64,000 nt of DNA, taken from positions 27,549 to 91,548 of the IMG/VR virus record IMGVR_UViG_3300029286_000020; one strand, given 5' to 3'. Positions 51,746 through 59,851 of this stretch are shown here, piece by piece. A program made the translations under genes and the position numbers. This stretch comes from a virus. The first letter of the stretch is position 1, and every line of letters starts with the position of its first letter. The notes beneath the pieces were generated by a model. The model searched no databases. It saw only the letters and a program-made list of their open reading frames with translations, and was not told where the DNA came from.

Positions 51746-54073
51746 TCAGAGCGTGATGGGCTCGCCAACTTGAACAAGAACCTTCGGGTTCGCGCCACCA
51801 TCTGTGAGGATGCCCACACGCTGGACAACGTCGTTCGTTGCGCTCGGAGCCGTGAGCGTGATCTGTCCGGGCAGCAACGCTGACATGAACACACGCTTAC
51901 CGACGTCCGCCGCTGTCGGTGCTGCGTCGAACAGCGCTGCTGGAACCGACGCCACACCCGCGATCCGGATCGTCACCGCTGCCGTGGCAGACGCTGCAGC
52001 GACGGCAAACCCGACCGGACCCTGACGGGCCGTATCGTTCGAGTCGGCCTTCTGCACGTTCGGCGTGCTACCATTGTCAACGTAGCGAACCAAGTCGCCG
52101 AGCAGCAGGTTCTGTTGAGCCACCGAGGCCACGTCCACGAAGGAAAAGGAAGGCGCGGACCACGTCAGCGTTCCCGCGCCGTCGTTCGTCAAGACCGTAC
52201 TGGCTGCGCCAGCCGCCGTCGGCCACGTCGTCGCATTGCCGTTGGCGCTGATTTGCAGATTTCCCGCTGCCGTCAAGTTGACCACGCCCGACGTGATGGT
52301 CGAGAGCGTGAGGTTCGCGCTCGTGACCGAGACGTTGGAAGCAGCCACACCGTCGATGGAGAAGCCACCTGCCGAAGCGACCAAGTCGATAGCGTCGACA
52401 CCCGTACCAGCTGATTGGACGAGCACCTTCTGAGCGCCGCCGCCCGCTGCTGCAAGCGTGAGGCTCTGGGCCGAGCCCGTGACAGTGACGTTCGACGACG
52501 TCGCGCCATCGATCAAGAACGTCCCCGTCGAATCGATGGTGATGCCGCCCGTACCGGCGTCCACATCGATGCCGCCCGCCGCGTTGCTTGCCACGATCCG
52601 CACCGCGTCAGCCGCCGCCTCACCACCGTCGAGGATGAGCGACGCCGCCTGCGCGTCGAGCGTCAAGTCACCTGCCGTGGTCGCCAGCGTGGAGGCTGCG
52701 CCGCCCGTCAGGGACACCGTGCCCACAGTCACCGTGAGGCTGCCAACCAAGGCGAGCGTGTCCGTGCCGGAGTTGTAGGTCAGCTGGGTGTCGCCAGCGA
52801 TGGCGCTGCTCGTCGACCAGAACGCGACTTGGTTCGCGGTGCCTGAGCCCGTGACCATCGCAGGAGCGTTCTCGTAAGACCAAGCTGCGACGACATCGCT
52901 GTTGAGGCCACCGAAGGCAACGATCGAGAGGTAGCCAACGTCACCTGCCGCAAGTGAAGAAGGACCAGTGGCCTCAGACCCCAACCACGTCCAACCCGCA
53001 GGCCAATTGAGCGTGCGAGTCGTTCCATCACACTGGACTCGAACCGAGGCACCACGACCGTTCCCGAGCCCGGTCGTCGAGAAGGTTGCGTTGCCGTTGA
53101 GGGTGACCGAGTTGTAGATGGGCTTGATCGGGTCGGTGTCGATGGTGATCGCACCACCCGCCGCCAGAGGGTTGAACCGATCGAGGGTGAGGTTGTAGCT
53201 CTGGCCCAAGTCGTCTTGGAAGTAGGGCCGAGCGTCCGCTGCCGAGTTCGCCCACAGCTTGCCGAACGCCGTCGTTGGGAGGGTCGGCGCTGCACCCTCT
53301 CCGATGGAGATGACGCCTGAGACCGTCAGCTTCTCGTTGGTGCTGTTGGTGCCAATACCGAGCTGGGCGGCTCCGTCGTTGTAGAACAGCTGTGCAGCCA
53401 CGCCGCCAAAGACGCCGCCGTTGTTGTACTGGACCGCGCCGTCGGTGCCGCCCGGAGTGCTTGCAGCGTCGACATATGCCTTGGTCGCGGCGTCGTGCGG
53501 GAGCGTCGGGTCGGCCATGTTCCGCAGGCGCGAGTTCTCCGTCCGGATGTCGTAGACGCTGGTGTTGTCAACACCGGGCAGGGTCCACGCCGTCGCAGTC
53601 GTCAGCACCGTGGCAGTGTTCGATGCGATGACACGCGATTGACCGACACCCGTGCCTGCCGTGATCTGCACGACGTTGCCAGCGAAGGCGTTGACGCCGA
53701 AAGACGCACCGGAGTCGGTGAGAGTGCTCGCGCCGCCTGACGTTGCAGTTCCCGTAGCCGCCGACACACCGTCCATCACGATGTCGGAGACGATGGTCGA
53801 AACGAGCGTGACGGTGTCGGGGCCATCAACGCCAACGACACCGAAGGTCACGTCGCCTTGGAAGGTCGCATTCGTCTGGAAGGTCGTGCCGGGGACCGTC
53901 GAGATGCCGCCGTCCAGAGCCACCGGACCGGGGAACGAGGTCGTGATGCCGATGCCACCGATGGTGAGGGTTGCCCCCGCCGAAACGATCCCTGCACCGA
54001 CTTGGAGGATGTCAGTCGAGAGGATCCGGCGCTGTGTTCCGCCATCGATAACGAGAGCAGTTTGATTTGGCAT
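51746..54073 (-). CDS. Fibre-like beta-rich structural protein, 775 aa
   Basis: ATG start. The protein is dominated by short Val/Thr/Ser/Gly beta-strand repeats (IVSDIVMDG, LTLSTITSGVVNL), with DPTLPHDAATKAYVDA near residue 188 and GGVFGG-type elements. This composition is common in trimeric tail fibres and receptor-binding proteins. It is far from the tail module, so either it is a side fibre or a capsid/decoration fibre. No catalytic or intramolecular chaperone motif was recognised. Role inferred. Confidence 0.75.
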   Translation of the reverse strand: MPNQTALVIDGGTQRRILSTDILQVGAGIVSAGATLTIGGIGITTSFPGPVALDGGISTVPGTTFQTNATFQGDVTFGVVGVDGPDTVTLVSTIVSDIVMDGVSAATGTATSGGASTLTDSGASFGVNAFAGNVVQITAGTGVGQSRVIASNTATVLTTATAWTLPGVDNTSVYDIRTENSRLRNMADPTLPHDAATKAYVDAASTPGGTDGAVQYNNGGVFGGVAAQLFYNDGAAQLGIGTNSTNEKLTVSGVISIGEGAAPTLPTTAFGKLWANSAADARPYFQDDLGQSYNLTLDRFNPLAAGGAITIDTDPIKPIYNSVTLNGNATFSTTGLGNGRGASVRVQCDGTTRTLNWPAGWTWLGSEATGPSSLAAGDVGYLSIVAFGGLNSDVVAAWSYENAPAMVTGSGTANQVAFWSTSSAIAGDTQLTYNSGTDTLALVGSLTVTVGTVSLTGGAASTLATTAGDLTLDAQAASLILDGGEAAADAVRIVASNAAGGIDVDAGTGGITIDSTGTFLIDGATSSNVTVTGSAQSLTLAAAGGGAQKVLVQSAGTGVDAIDLVASAGGFSIDGVAASNVSVTSANLTLSTITSGVVNLTAAGNLQISANGNATTWPTAAGAASTVLTNDGAGTLTWSAPSFSFVDVASVAQQNLLLGDLVRYVDNGSTPNVQKADSNDTARQGPVGFAVAAASATAAVTIRIAGVASVPAALFDAAPTAADVGKRVFMSALLPGQITLTAPSATNDVVQRVGILTDGGANPKVLVQVGEPITL

Positions 54074-54132
54074 GTGGAGGGCCTTCTTTCAGTCAAGTCT
54101 GGGAGGAGGGACTGTGGAGGGAACGGGCAGCG

Positions 54133-54414
54133 CTAGACGCGCTCGAAGCGGGGGTCTGCGTCGAGGATCAGCAGAGAAAGTTCATCGACAAAGTCGAAGG
54201 GAATCTGCTCGCCGATCGGGAACCCCGTCGGATTCTCCAAGATGGTCGGAACCCCGTCCATCTTTGGGACGCAGAGCTTCTTTGTCGGGCCGTAGCTCTC
54301 GACAAGAGCGGGACGAGACGGTTCACCGAGGTACTTGAAAAAAGCCACGTAGACTCCAAGGGTGAAGACACGCGCATCGTAGAGCAGTAGAAAGAAAACG
54401 CACACACCTTGCAT
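54133..54414 (-). CDS. Small hydrophobic-N-terminus protein, 93 aa
   Basis: ATG at 54414 or TTG at 54423; neither has a clear ribosome site. MQGVCVFFLLLYDARVFTLG begins with a hydrophobic segment that could anchor in the membrane, then Pro/Gly-rich sequence with a Asp-rich end (LSLLILDADP). Leftmost gene before the strand switch. Confidence limited by the weak start. Confidence 0.5.
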   Translation of the reverse strand: MQGVCVFFLLLYDARVFTLGVYVAFFKYLGEPSRPALVESYGPTKKLCVPKMDGVPTILENPTGFPIGEQIPFDFVDELSLLILDADPRFERV

Positions 54415-54453
54415 GGTTGACAAAGCCGGGTGTGACGAGATGTGAAAGGCAAA

Positions 54454-54675
54454 GTGACCTACCTGAAAGCAGTCTGTTCAACTTGCCTTGGTGTGGACTT
54501 CCTTCATCCACCTCCGCACGAGGATCGCGAATCAGTCGTATGCCCGGGCTGCACGCGAGTCATCCCCTTGAGACAGCCTGTCCGGGTGGAACGCCACTCC
54601 GCGACGCGAGGCATGTCTCCCCCAGAGTTGATCCCAACGCCCCGCCGAGAGCGGGATGGAGTTTTCCGTGGCTAA
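54454..54675 (+). CDS. Small zinc-ribbon protein, 73 aa
   Basis: GTG at 54454 has AAAGG four bases upstream; a GTG at 54442 is the alternative. CSTC near residue 8-11 and CPGC near residue 30-33 give a C4 ribbon. The tail is basic. First plus-strand gene after the divergent hub and overlaps the nuclease start. Function unknown. Confidence 0.55.
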   Translation: MTYLKAVCSTCLGVDFLHPPPHEDRESVVCPGCTRVIPLRQPVRVERHSATRGMSPPELIPTPRRERDGVFRG

Positions 54676-55093
54676 GAAACCCGCACCCGCACTGGCAGCT
54701 ACCATCGCACCTACATCCTCCCCGCCGACTGGGCACACCCTGTTCGAGTATGTCGCCAAGGTGGTGCGGGTCCTCGATGGAGACACGGTCGAGGTCGACA
54801 TCCAGAAGGACGTGGGGTTCGGAATCCATATGGAGATCCGAAAGCAGGTGCGGATGCTCGGCATCAACGCGCCAGAATCGTCCGGGGCGACCGCGAAGGA
54901 GGGTCTGGCCAGCAAGGCCCTGCTCTCGACGCTCCTCGTCCCCGGAACGGCCATCCTGATGAAGACGGCGAAGCCAGACCCCAAGGACAAGTACGGTCGG
55001 TTCCTCGCCACCCTCTGGCTCGACGGGCTGAACCTGAACGAGCACATGGTCGTGGCCGGTGCCGCTGTCGCCTACGACGGCGGGAAGCGCTGA
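54668..55093 (+). CDS. Staphylococcal nuclease-like thermonuclease, 141 aa
   Basis: GTG at 54668 has GGAG six bases upstream. VVRVLDGDTVEVDI followed by RMLGINAPE and KYGRFLATLWLD are the SNase strands, with catalytic Asp in DGDT, Arg in the R-x-L-GI-x-APE region, and the KYGR Arg. Such enzymes cut DNA/RNA with Ca2+. A short Ala/Pro N-terminal tail and no signal peptide suggest an intracellular role. Possibly host DNA breakdown for nucleotide salvage. Confidence 0.85.
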   Translation: MAKKPAPALAATIAPTSSPPTGHTLFEYVAKVVRVLDGDTVEVDIQKDVGFGIHMEIRKQVRMLGINAPESSGATAKEGLASKALLSTLLVPGTAILMKTAKPDPKDKYGRFLATLWLDGLNLNEHMVVAGAAVAYDGGKR

Positions 55094-55101
55094 GGGTTCC
55101 G

Positions 55102-55107
55102 TGTTAC
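55102..55107 (+). promoter_or_regulatory. TGTTAC element upstream of 123-residue gene
   Basis: Plus-strand CGTGTTACAGGAGGG 10 bases before the start. Same motif on the opposite strand, again pointing to the gene. Confidence 0.5.
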
Positions 55108-55117
55108 AGGAGGGCGT

Positions 55118-55489
55118 ATGGTTGATGAAGACGAAGTCAGGCGTGTAGCGACCGAAAACATCGCCCTCCAAACAGAGGTCAGCCGCCTGAAATTCCTTGT
55201 CGACGGACTGACTTCCGAGATGGAAGCGCTGCGGACGCGTTCAGTTGAGTGGGAGCAGTTCTTCCACGAGCACAAGGCGTCGCGGGACGAAGGCTACGAA
55301 GCTGCGCGATCTCGGTACTGGCCCAAGGTCGAGGCTGCCAGAGCCGACACAGACCTGCTGAAGAAAGCCCTGCTGAAGCTCATCGAAGCTGCACGCGATG
55401 TTCCTCCGACAGCGGCGTTGGGGTCGATGATCGTCAACAGTGAGTTCTCTTTGACCCTTGTGGGCCGAGAAGCGCCTCCCCAGACCTGA
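55118..55489 (+). CDS. Coiled-coil protein, 123 aa
   Basis: ATG with GGAGGG upstream. Residues 5-75 are a heptad-rich coiled coil (VRRVATENIALQTEVSRL), followed by helices. Starts the MazG operon. No enzyme motif. Confidence 0.7.
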   Translation: MVDEDEVRRVATENIALQTEVSRLKFLVDGLTSEMEALRTRSVEWEQFFHEHKASRDEGYEAARSRYWPKVEAARADTDLLKKALLKLIEAARDVPPTAALGSMIVNSEFSLTLVGREAPPQT

Positions 55490-55492
55490 CGA

Positions 55493-55506
55493 GGACCATA
55501 TGGACC
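55493..55506 (+). repeat. GGACCATATGGACC element at MazG start
   Basis: Exact copy; its internal ATG is the start codon of the MazG-like gene, so the motif overlaps the translation start. Confidence 0.6.
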
Positions 55507-55823
55507 TGAACGAGTACCAGAAGGCCGCTGCGCGCACTTCGTCCCGCCCCATCACCAAGCTCTCGATCGCCGTCAGTGCGATGGGCCTCGCCGGTGAAGC
55601 CGGAGAGGTCGTCGACTTGCTCAAGAAGGAGATCGGCCACGGGCACGACGCGGACCCTGAGAAGCTGTCGAAAGAGTTGGGCGACGTGCTCTGGTACCTG
55701 TCCGACCTCGCCACGCTGCACAACCTGTCGCTGGACGACATCGCGCAAGCGAACATCCTGAAGCTCCTGAAGCGGTACCCAGACGGGTTCAGTACCGAAG
55801 CCAGCCGGAACCGCACGGAATGA
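55500..55823 (+). CDS. MazG-like nucleotide pyrophosphohydrolase, 107 aa
   Basis: Start ATG 55500 (MDLNEYQKAAA) with AGGA five bases upstream; an extended frame from 55458 is unlikely. The EAGEVVDLLKKE helix and KELGDVLWYLSDLA give the ExxE and ExxD metal pairs of MazG-fold enzymes. They hydrolyse NTPs such as (d)NTP to NMP and may also lower ppGpp-like alarm signals. Coupled by ATGA to the next gene. Confidence 0.9.
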   Translation: MDLNEYQKAAARTSSRPITKLSIAVSAMGLAGEAGEVVDLLKKEIGHGHDADPEKLSKELGDVLWYLSDLATLHNLSLDDIAQANILKLLKRYPDGFSTEASRNRTE

Positions 55824-56095
55824 ACGACACACAGTCCGCTCTGGAAGAGCTGCACGGTCGGGCAAAGTTGCTGCTCAAGCAGTCCAAGAAGGACCAGCTC
55901 TTTCGGCTCAAGCAAGCCGAGGCCAAGAAGCAGGCTGCCGCAGGGAGCTTGTTCATCGAGCTTGCGGAGGCGGTCTCAGACCCTGAAGACCAGAGAGACC
56001 ACCTCACAACTGCAGCGGCATGCTTTGCACGCGCGAAGCGGCTGTGCCGAGACGTGATCCGCCAGAAACCGGAGCCCGCATGTCCAATCGAGTGA
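55820..56095 (+). CDS. Hypothetical helical protein, 91 aa
   Basis: ATGA overlap with MazG. Basic helical sequence (RAKLLLKQSKKDQLFRLKQ) with two Cys late. Function unknown. Confidence 0.65.
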   Translation: MNDTQSALEELHGRAKLLLKQSKKDQLFRLKQAEAKKQAAAGSLFIELAEAVSDPEDQRDHLTTAAACFARAKRLCRDVIRQKPEPACPIE

Positions 56096-56157
56096 CATCG
56101 TTCGTCGTGACCATCGGATTGAAGATCAATATCGAGAACCCGGAGCCTCCAAAGTGA
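56080..56157 (+). CDS. Micro-ORF, 25 aa
   Basis: ATG at 56080 has GGAG five bases upstream. It overlaps the previous gene by 16 bases and its stop overlaps the next GTG start (GTGA). Encodes MSNRVTSFVVTIGLKINIEN plus five more residues. Could be a coupling peptide or a tiny membrane/regulatory peptide; the ribosome site and double overlap are the only evidence. Confidence 0.45.
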   Translation: MSNRVTSFVVTIGLKINIENPEPPK

Positions 56158-56954
56158 CCAGACCTTCGTGGGACCAATACTTCATGAGCATCGCGCACAC
56201 TGTCGCCACGCGCTCACCGTGTGTGAAGCGACAGGTAGGTGCGGTGCTCGTCTCCGAGGATAAAGCGCTCCTCGCCACGGGCTACAATGGACCGCCTCGC
56301 GGTGCGCCTCACAGGGACGACAAGACCTGCGTTCGCATCGGCATCCCCAGCGGAACCCAAGCCGACGTCGTCTGCTGCGCACACGCGGAGAGCAACGCCA
56401 TCGCCCAAGCTGCCCGCCACGGCGTGCCTGTGAAGGGAAGCACCCTCTACGTCACCACGAGCCCTTGTGCGTGGTGCGCGAGAGGAATCATCAACGCAGG
56501 TGTGGTCCGAGTGGTGCGCGAAGGAGCGTACAACGACCCCATCGCCGCTGGCGTGTTCGCTGAGAGCGGTGTTCCGGTCGAGGAGCTTCCAGCCGTGCCG
56601 GTTTCGCCTGAGCTTCAGAAGCTTGCAGCCTGCATGAGTCTTCCAGCGGGTTCGGGAATGGCTGAGATCAGCGCCGATATTCAGCGCCTGCAGACCCGCA
56701 CCCGAGCGATCGACGAAGTCGAAGAGCGGGAGATCCTCGAACGGAACATCGACAGCATCAAGAGCAGCCTCGAAGAGATCGAACACCACACGAGCGACCT
56801 CGACGGCACGGTGTTCACAGTGCAATCCTCAAAAGGAGCCACGACCCGTGCTGCCATCACCCTGCGAGAGTCCAATCGCATCCGTGAAACGCTCGGAAAG
56901 ATCTGGGGCAACTCTGCTTGGTACAATAAGCCTGACACCGAGGATTCGGCGTGA
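56154..56954 (+). CDS. dCMP deaminase with C-terminal extension
   Basis: 266 residues; GTG start. The Zn site is CAHAESNA (His77/Glu79) plus PCAWC (104-108), the dCMP/cytidine deaminase pattern. The protein family is about 150-190 residues. Residues 170-266 are an extra helical part (ADIQRLQTRTRAIDEVEERE) that may mediate oligomerisation. It produces dUMP for ThyX. Confidence 0.9.
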   Translation: MTRPSWDQYFMSIAHTVATRSPCVKRQVGAVLVSEDKALLATGYNGPPRGAPHRDDKTCVRIGIPSGTQADVVCCAHAESNAIAQAARHGVPVKGSTLYVTTSPCAWCARGIINAGVVRVVREGAYNDPIAAGVFAESGVPVEELPAVPVSPELQKLAACMSLPAGSGMAEISADIQRLQTRTRAIDEVEEREILERNIDSIKSSLEEIEHHTSDLDGTVFTVQSSKGATTRAAITLRESNRIRETLGKIWGNSAWYNKPDTEDSA

Positions 56955-57166
56955 CACCGAACGAAGTCCAACTCAAGGCTGCGCTCAAGCTCGCGCGCGA
57001 GTGGCTCATTGAGTTTGCTCCGGCAGGGCACGAGGATCGATGCCAGCGCCTTCGCGACACTGGGATTCCGGGATGCCGATGCACCTTCGACGTCTTCCAA
57101 GCAGACTTGAAGGTCATCGACGCGGCGTTCTTCGCCGTGAACCATGAAGAAGGGGAGCTACCATGA
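56951..57166 (+). CDS. Small hypothetical protein, 71 aa
   Basis: GTG start overlapping the deaminase stop (GTGA). Contains three Cys (ED-R-C, PGCRC) and a helical start (QLKAALKLAREWLIEF). Coupled to the following gene. Unknown function. Confidence 0.6.
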   Translation: MTPNEVQLKAALKLAREWLIEFAPAGHEDRCQRLRDTGIPGCRCTFDVFQADLKVIDAAFFAVNHEEGELP

Positions 57167-57471
57167 CGACAACAGAAGACCGGAGCGCAGCGGCTTGCTT
57201 CTACCTGCGAAAGCACACTGGAGTAGTTCAAGACTGGATTGACAGTGACGTAGACGAAAACGACCGAGTGGACGAAGACATCAAGGCCCTCGCGGTCTTG
57301 CTGGCCGAAGTCCGGGCATCCGGGGCTGCGGCGGAGCGAAAACTACACCCGAAGCCCGAAGCTGCGGTCGTCACGCTCATCGAGACAATCGACGACCTGC
57401 ACAAGAAGCTAATCGTAGCACAGGAAGAGATCACCGCTCTGAAGCTCGTTCCAGTTACTTCCCAGCCATGA
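57163..57471 (+). CDS. Helical hypothetical protein, 102 aa
   Basis: ATG overlapping the upstream stop, with GGGGAG upstream. Acidic start, coiled-coil end (LIETIDDLHKKLIVAQEEIT). Unknown function; part of a run of small coupled genes. Confidence 0.65.
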   Translation: MTTTEDRSAAACFYLRKHTGVVQDWIDSDVDENDRVDEDIKALAVLLAEVRASGAAAERKLHPKPEAAVVTLIETIDDLHKKLIVAQEEITALKLVPVTSQP

Positions 57472-57839
57472 CCAAGAAGCTCTACACCGTGAAGATTAGC
57501 TTTGAGTACGCCTGCTTTGCAGAGAGCGTGCAGGACGCTTTGCGCTTCAAAGAAGAGGCCCTCCACGACGACGGCGAACCATCAGCAATCGCGACTTTGG
57601 CGGTCACGGGCCCGGTCCCCTGTCGCCCTCGTCGTTTTGAGGAGTGCGGACGCCCTGAGAAGTGTGGTCTGTGCGGCTTGCTCGTCACACCCGACAGTCC
57701 GGTCGGGCTTCTTCCCGTTGCGTTGGATGAGGACGACGCTCGTATTGCACGGGCGCAGGTCGCTCATTGGGAGTGCATCGTGAACCCAAAGAACGCCGAT
57801 CTGCTGGAGAGACTGGAGGTCGAAATTGTCCTCGACTGA
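57468..57839 (+). CDS. Hypothetical protein with Cys pair, 123 aa
   Basis: ATGA overlap. Contains EECGRPEKCGLCG (C-x6-C-x2-C) near residue 60 and acidic C-terminus. Possibly zinc-binding. Not recognised. Confidence 0.65.
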   Translation: MTKKLYTVKISFEYACFAESVQDALRFKEEALHDDGEPSAIATLAVTGPVPCRPRRFEECGRPEKCGLCGLLVTPDSPVGLLPVALDEDDARIARAQVAHWECIVNPKNADLLERLEVEIVLD

Positions 57840-58059
57840 GGTCACCATCCTGCGCATGCAGATCGCCGACTGCCAGCGCGACTTTGACGAGTTGACGTTC
57901 GAGGTCGAGCGCCGTGATGCAGCACTGCGCGCCATAGCCGCTCATCTCAGCCTCGCCGACGACACGCCGATGCAGGTTCTCGTCGACACCGCCTTGAAGA
58001 TGATCGAGCTGGGCCTGCAGAAACACTTGGACGACCACTCGCTGCCCGACTCGGGCTGA
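57826..58059 (+). CDS. Coiled-coil hypothetical protein, 77 aa
   Basis: TTG at 57826 with GGAGG six bases upstream; overlaps the preceding gene by 14 bases. Helical throughout (LRMQIADCQRDFDELTFEVE). Function unknown. Confidence 0.6.
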   Translation: MSSTEVTILRMQIADCQRDFDELTFEVERRDAALRAIAAHLSLADDTPMQVLVDTALKMIELGLQKHLDDHSLPDSG

Positions 58060-58069
58060 CGGAGCCTCT

Positions 58070-58282
58070 GTGACGTACCCCTACCCCTCAATGGCGACCG
58101 AACCACCCAGCTCCTCAACAAGCGCCTTCGGAGGGTGTTCTCGAACGACAAAGGGAGAGGCTGCCATCTCCCTCGTCATCGCTCTCAGCCGGGCCGGGGT
58201 CATCGCGGGGCTGGTCTTCGGGCACGTAGCCGGTCGTGAGGCCAGCTACGCTGCCGAACCGACTATCCGAGCTGGCCTTTGA
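58070..58282 (+). CDS. Small membrane protein, 70 aa
   Basis: GTG with GGAG five bases upstream. Ser/Pro-rich start and one hydrophobic segment AAISLVIALSRAGVIAGLVF near residues 31-50. Overlaps the convergent patatin gene by 20 bases. Holin-like topology is possible but unsupported. Confidence 0.5.
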   Translation: MTYPYPSMATEPPSSSTSAFGGCSRTTKGEAAISLVIALSRAGVIAGLVFGHVAGREASYAAEPTIRAGL

Positions 58283-59057
58283 TTTGTGCCTTCTTGATGG
58301 CTGCGCGCCCTTCAAGCAGCATCGCGCGGACTTCCTTCTCGCCCATGCCGAGGTTCAGGCCATCTGCTTTGGTGTCGAGCATGACGACCTTGGCCCAGTT
58401 GGCGTCTTCGATGTGCTCGCGGTCCTGCGCTGCCAGCATGTTGCTGATGGTGCCCTCTGCGCGATCGATCTTCGTGAAGGGCGGCTTGCGCGGCTTCGAC
58501 TCGTTGGGGCTGCGGACCTTGAGGCCCAACACAGGGACACCGTCGTTGGGATTGGCCCAGCCCTCATAGTCAAGCGCAAAGTTCATGCGGACGCCACCAT
58601 CCTCGTAGAGGTCGCCGTCGATCTCAGCCATGTCGAAGATCGGGAGACACATGCTCGCGAACAGCCGGATGGGAAGGTCGCCTGACGTCCAGACCTTCGA
58701 CTCCCCCTTCGTCCAGTTTGTTGTGACGATGTGCAGCTTCGAGTGACCGTCTTCGACCTTCGGGTGGAGGTGCTTCTTGAAGACCTTGAGCAGTCCGTCC
58801 TTCGTGTAGAGCCCCGCCTGACCTCCGAACGGAAACCAGTTTTTCGTGAGGAACGTGCTGGGAAGGAGGGTCAGCGCCAGCGACTCCAGTTCCGCGCTGG
58901 TCTTGAACTTCGCAGCAGCAGCAGCTGTGACCGCGCCACCTGACGCACCGACCATCTCGGGGAACGTGAACCCCAAGTCCAGCAGTTCGCAGACTGCGCC
59001 GATCTGAACCGGGTACCGCGTTCCAGAGCCAGACAGAACGAGCTTGAGACGCTTCAC
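58263..59057 (-). CDS. Patatin-like phospholipase, 264 aa
   Basis: GTG at 59057 is favoured by GGAGG five bases upstream; a longer frame starts at 59084. KLVLSGSGTRYP (oxyanion box), GASGGAV (Ser39 in G-x-S-x-G) and YEDGGV (Asp153) form the patatin Ser-Asp dyad. Patatins cleave phospholipid acyl chains. It is one of few minus-strand genes in a plus-strand region, so may be a separately acquired or separately regulated gene. No signal peptide is seen. A role in membrane damage, lysis timing or exclusion of competitors is inference. Confidence 0.9.
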   Translation of the reverse strand: MKRLKLVLSGSGTRYPVQIGAVCELLDLGFTFPEMVGASGGAVTAAAAAKFKTSAELESLALTLLPSTFLTKNWFPFGGQAGLYTKDGLLKVFKKHLHPKVEDGHSKLHIVTTNWTKGESKVWTSGDLPIRLFASMCLPIFDMAEIDGDLYEDGGVRMNFALDYEGWANPNDGVPVLGLKVRSPNESKPRKPPFTKIDRAEGTISNMLAAQDREHIEDANWAKVVMLDTKADGLNLGMGEKEVRAMLLEGRAAIKKAQIKGQLG

Positions 59058-59127
59058 TTGAACCTCCGTTGAAAGACACGGCACCTTACGTGCCCTTCTG
59101 AAAGTTGGCGAGAGGCTTTGGTTTTCG

Positions 59128-59133
59128 TGTTAC
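59128..59133 (+). promoter_or_regulatory. TGTTAC element upstream of Lar-like gene
   Basis: Plus-strand CGTGTTACGTCC 26 bases before the ATG at 59160. Supports that start over an earlier TTG at 59118. Confidence 0.45.
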
Positions 59134-59159
59134 GTCCGCCCGGAGTAGGGAACCCACGC

Positions 59160-59372
59160 ATGCTTGCTGTTTGGAATAACGTCGTCGAGTGGTGGTGCCT
59201 GCGGAAAACGACGCGGTGTGCGCGTTGCTCCTATGACGCGCCACGTCGCATCCTCAAGCGCGATGGTCGCTTTGTTGTCGACTGTATGGGTTGCGACATC
59301 TCTGGAAAGCCCGGAGACACCGAGGCCGTCGCGGTCCACAACTGGAACACGGACAACAGAGGTACATCGTGA
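59160..59372 (+). CDS. Lar-like restriction-alleviation zinc ribbon (putative), 70 aa
   Basis: ATG 59160 selected because a promoter-like motif lies just upstream. RCARCSYDAPRRI with VVDCMGCDISG and A-V-HNWN at the end match the small Lar-family zinc ribbon (two CxxC pairs, then W-N). Lar proteins relieve type I restriction. An anti-restriction role would suit a phage; it is inferred from motif similarity. Confidence 0.65.
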   Translation: MLAVWNNVVEWWCLRKTTRCARCSYDAPRRILKRDGRFVVDCMGCDISGKPGDTEAVAVHNWNTDNRGTS

Positions 59373-59836
59373 GCGGTGGAAGCTGGGACTACGCCTACGG
59401 GCGCATCAACGACATCGTCGATGCTCTTCGCAATCAGACGACAACCGGAGGCCAGAAACTTGAACTCAACAACCACCAGATTGAGCAGCGCCAGAAGCTC
59501 TCCGACTTGATGGAGAAGGTCTCAGCCGCCTTGCGTGCGATCGAATGGGTCGACAGCTTCGACAGTAGCTACCCCCGAGACACCAAAGCCGTCGAAGAGG
59601 TGTTCGCAAGCCAAGGGCGCATCCCCAAGATAGAACTTCGGCATGACGACAAAGGTCTTCTGGACGAAGTGGTGGCCCGTGAAGCGACGCTTCACATGGA
59701 GGACATGGGTTCCTCGTGGTCGATCCTCATTGACGCGGGCGCCGATCATCTCAATCTGTCCATCGGAGGTCGCCTCAAAAGACCCCTTGTCATCGAACAG
59801 TCCGGATCTGTGATTTCCACTCACCCAAAACGCTAG
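59369..59836 (+). CDS. Hypothetical protein, 155 aa
   Basis: GTG overlaps the Lar-like stop (GTGA); a longer frame from 59291 has no ribosome site. Starts SGGSWDYAYGRINDIVDAL, a segment I recall from conserved proteins of phages and bacteria of unknown function. Later part is mixed alpha/beta. Confidence 0.65.
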   Translation: MSGGSWDYAYGRINDIVDALRNQTTTGGQKLELNNHQIEQRQKLSDLMEKVSAALRAIEWVDSFDSSYPRDTKAVEEVFASQGRIPKIELRHDDKGLLDEVVAREATLHMEDMGSSWSILIDAGADHLNLSIGGRLKRPLVIEQSGSVISTHPKR

Positions 59837-59851
59837 CCACGAGACCTGCCC

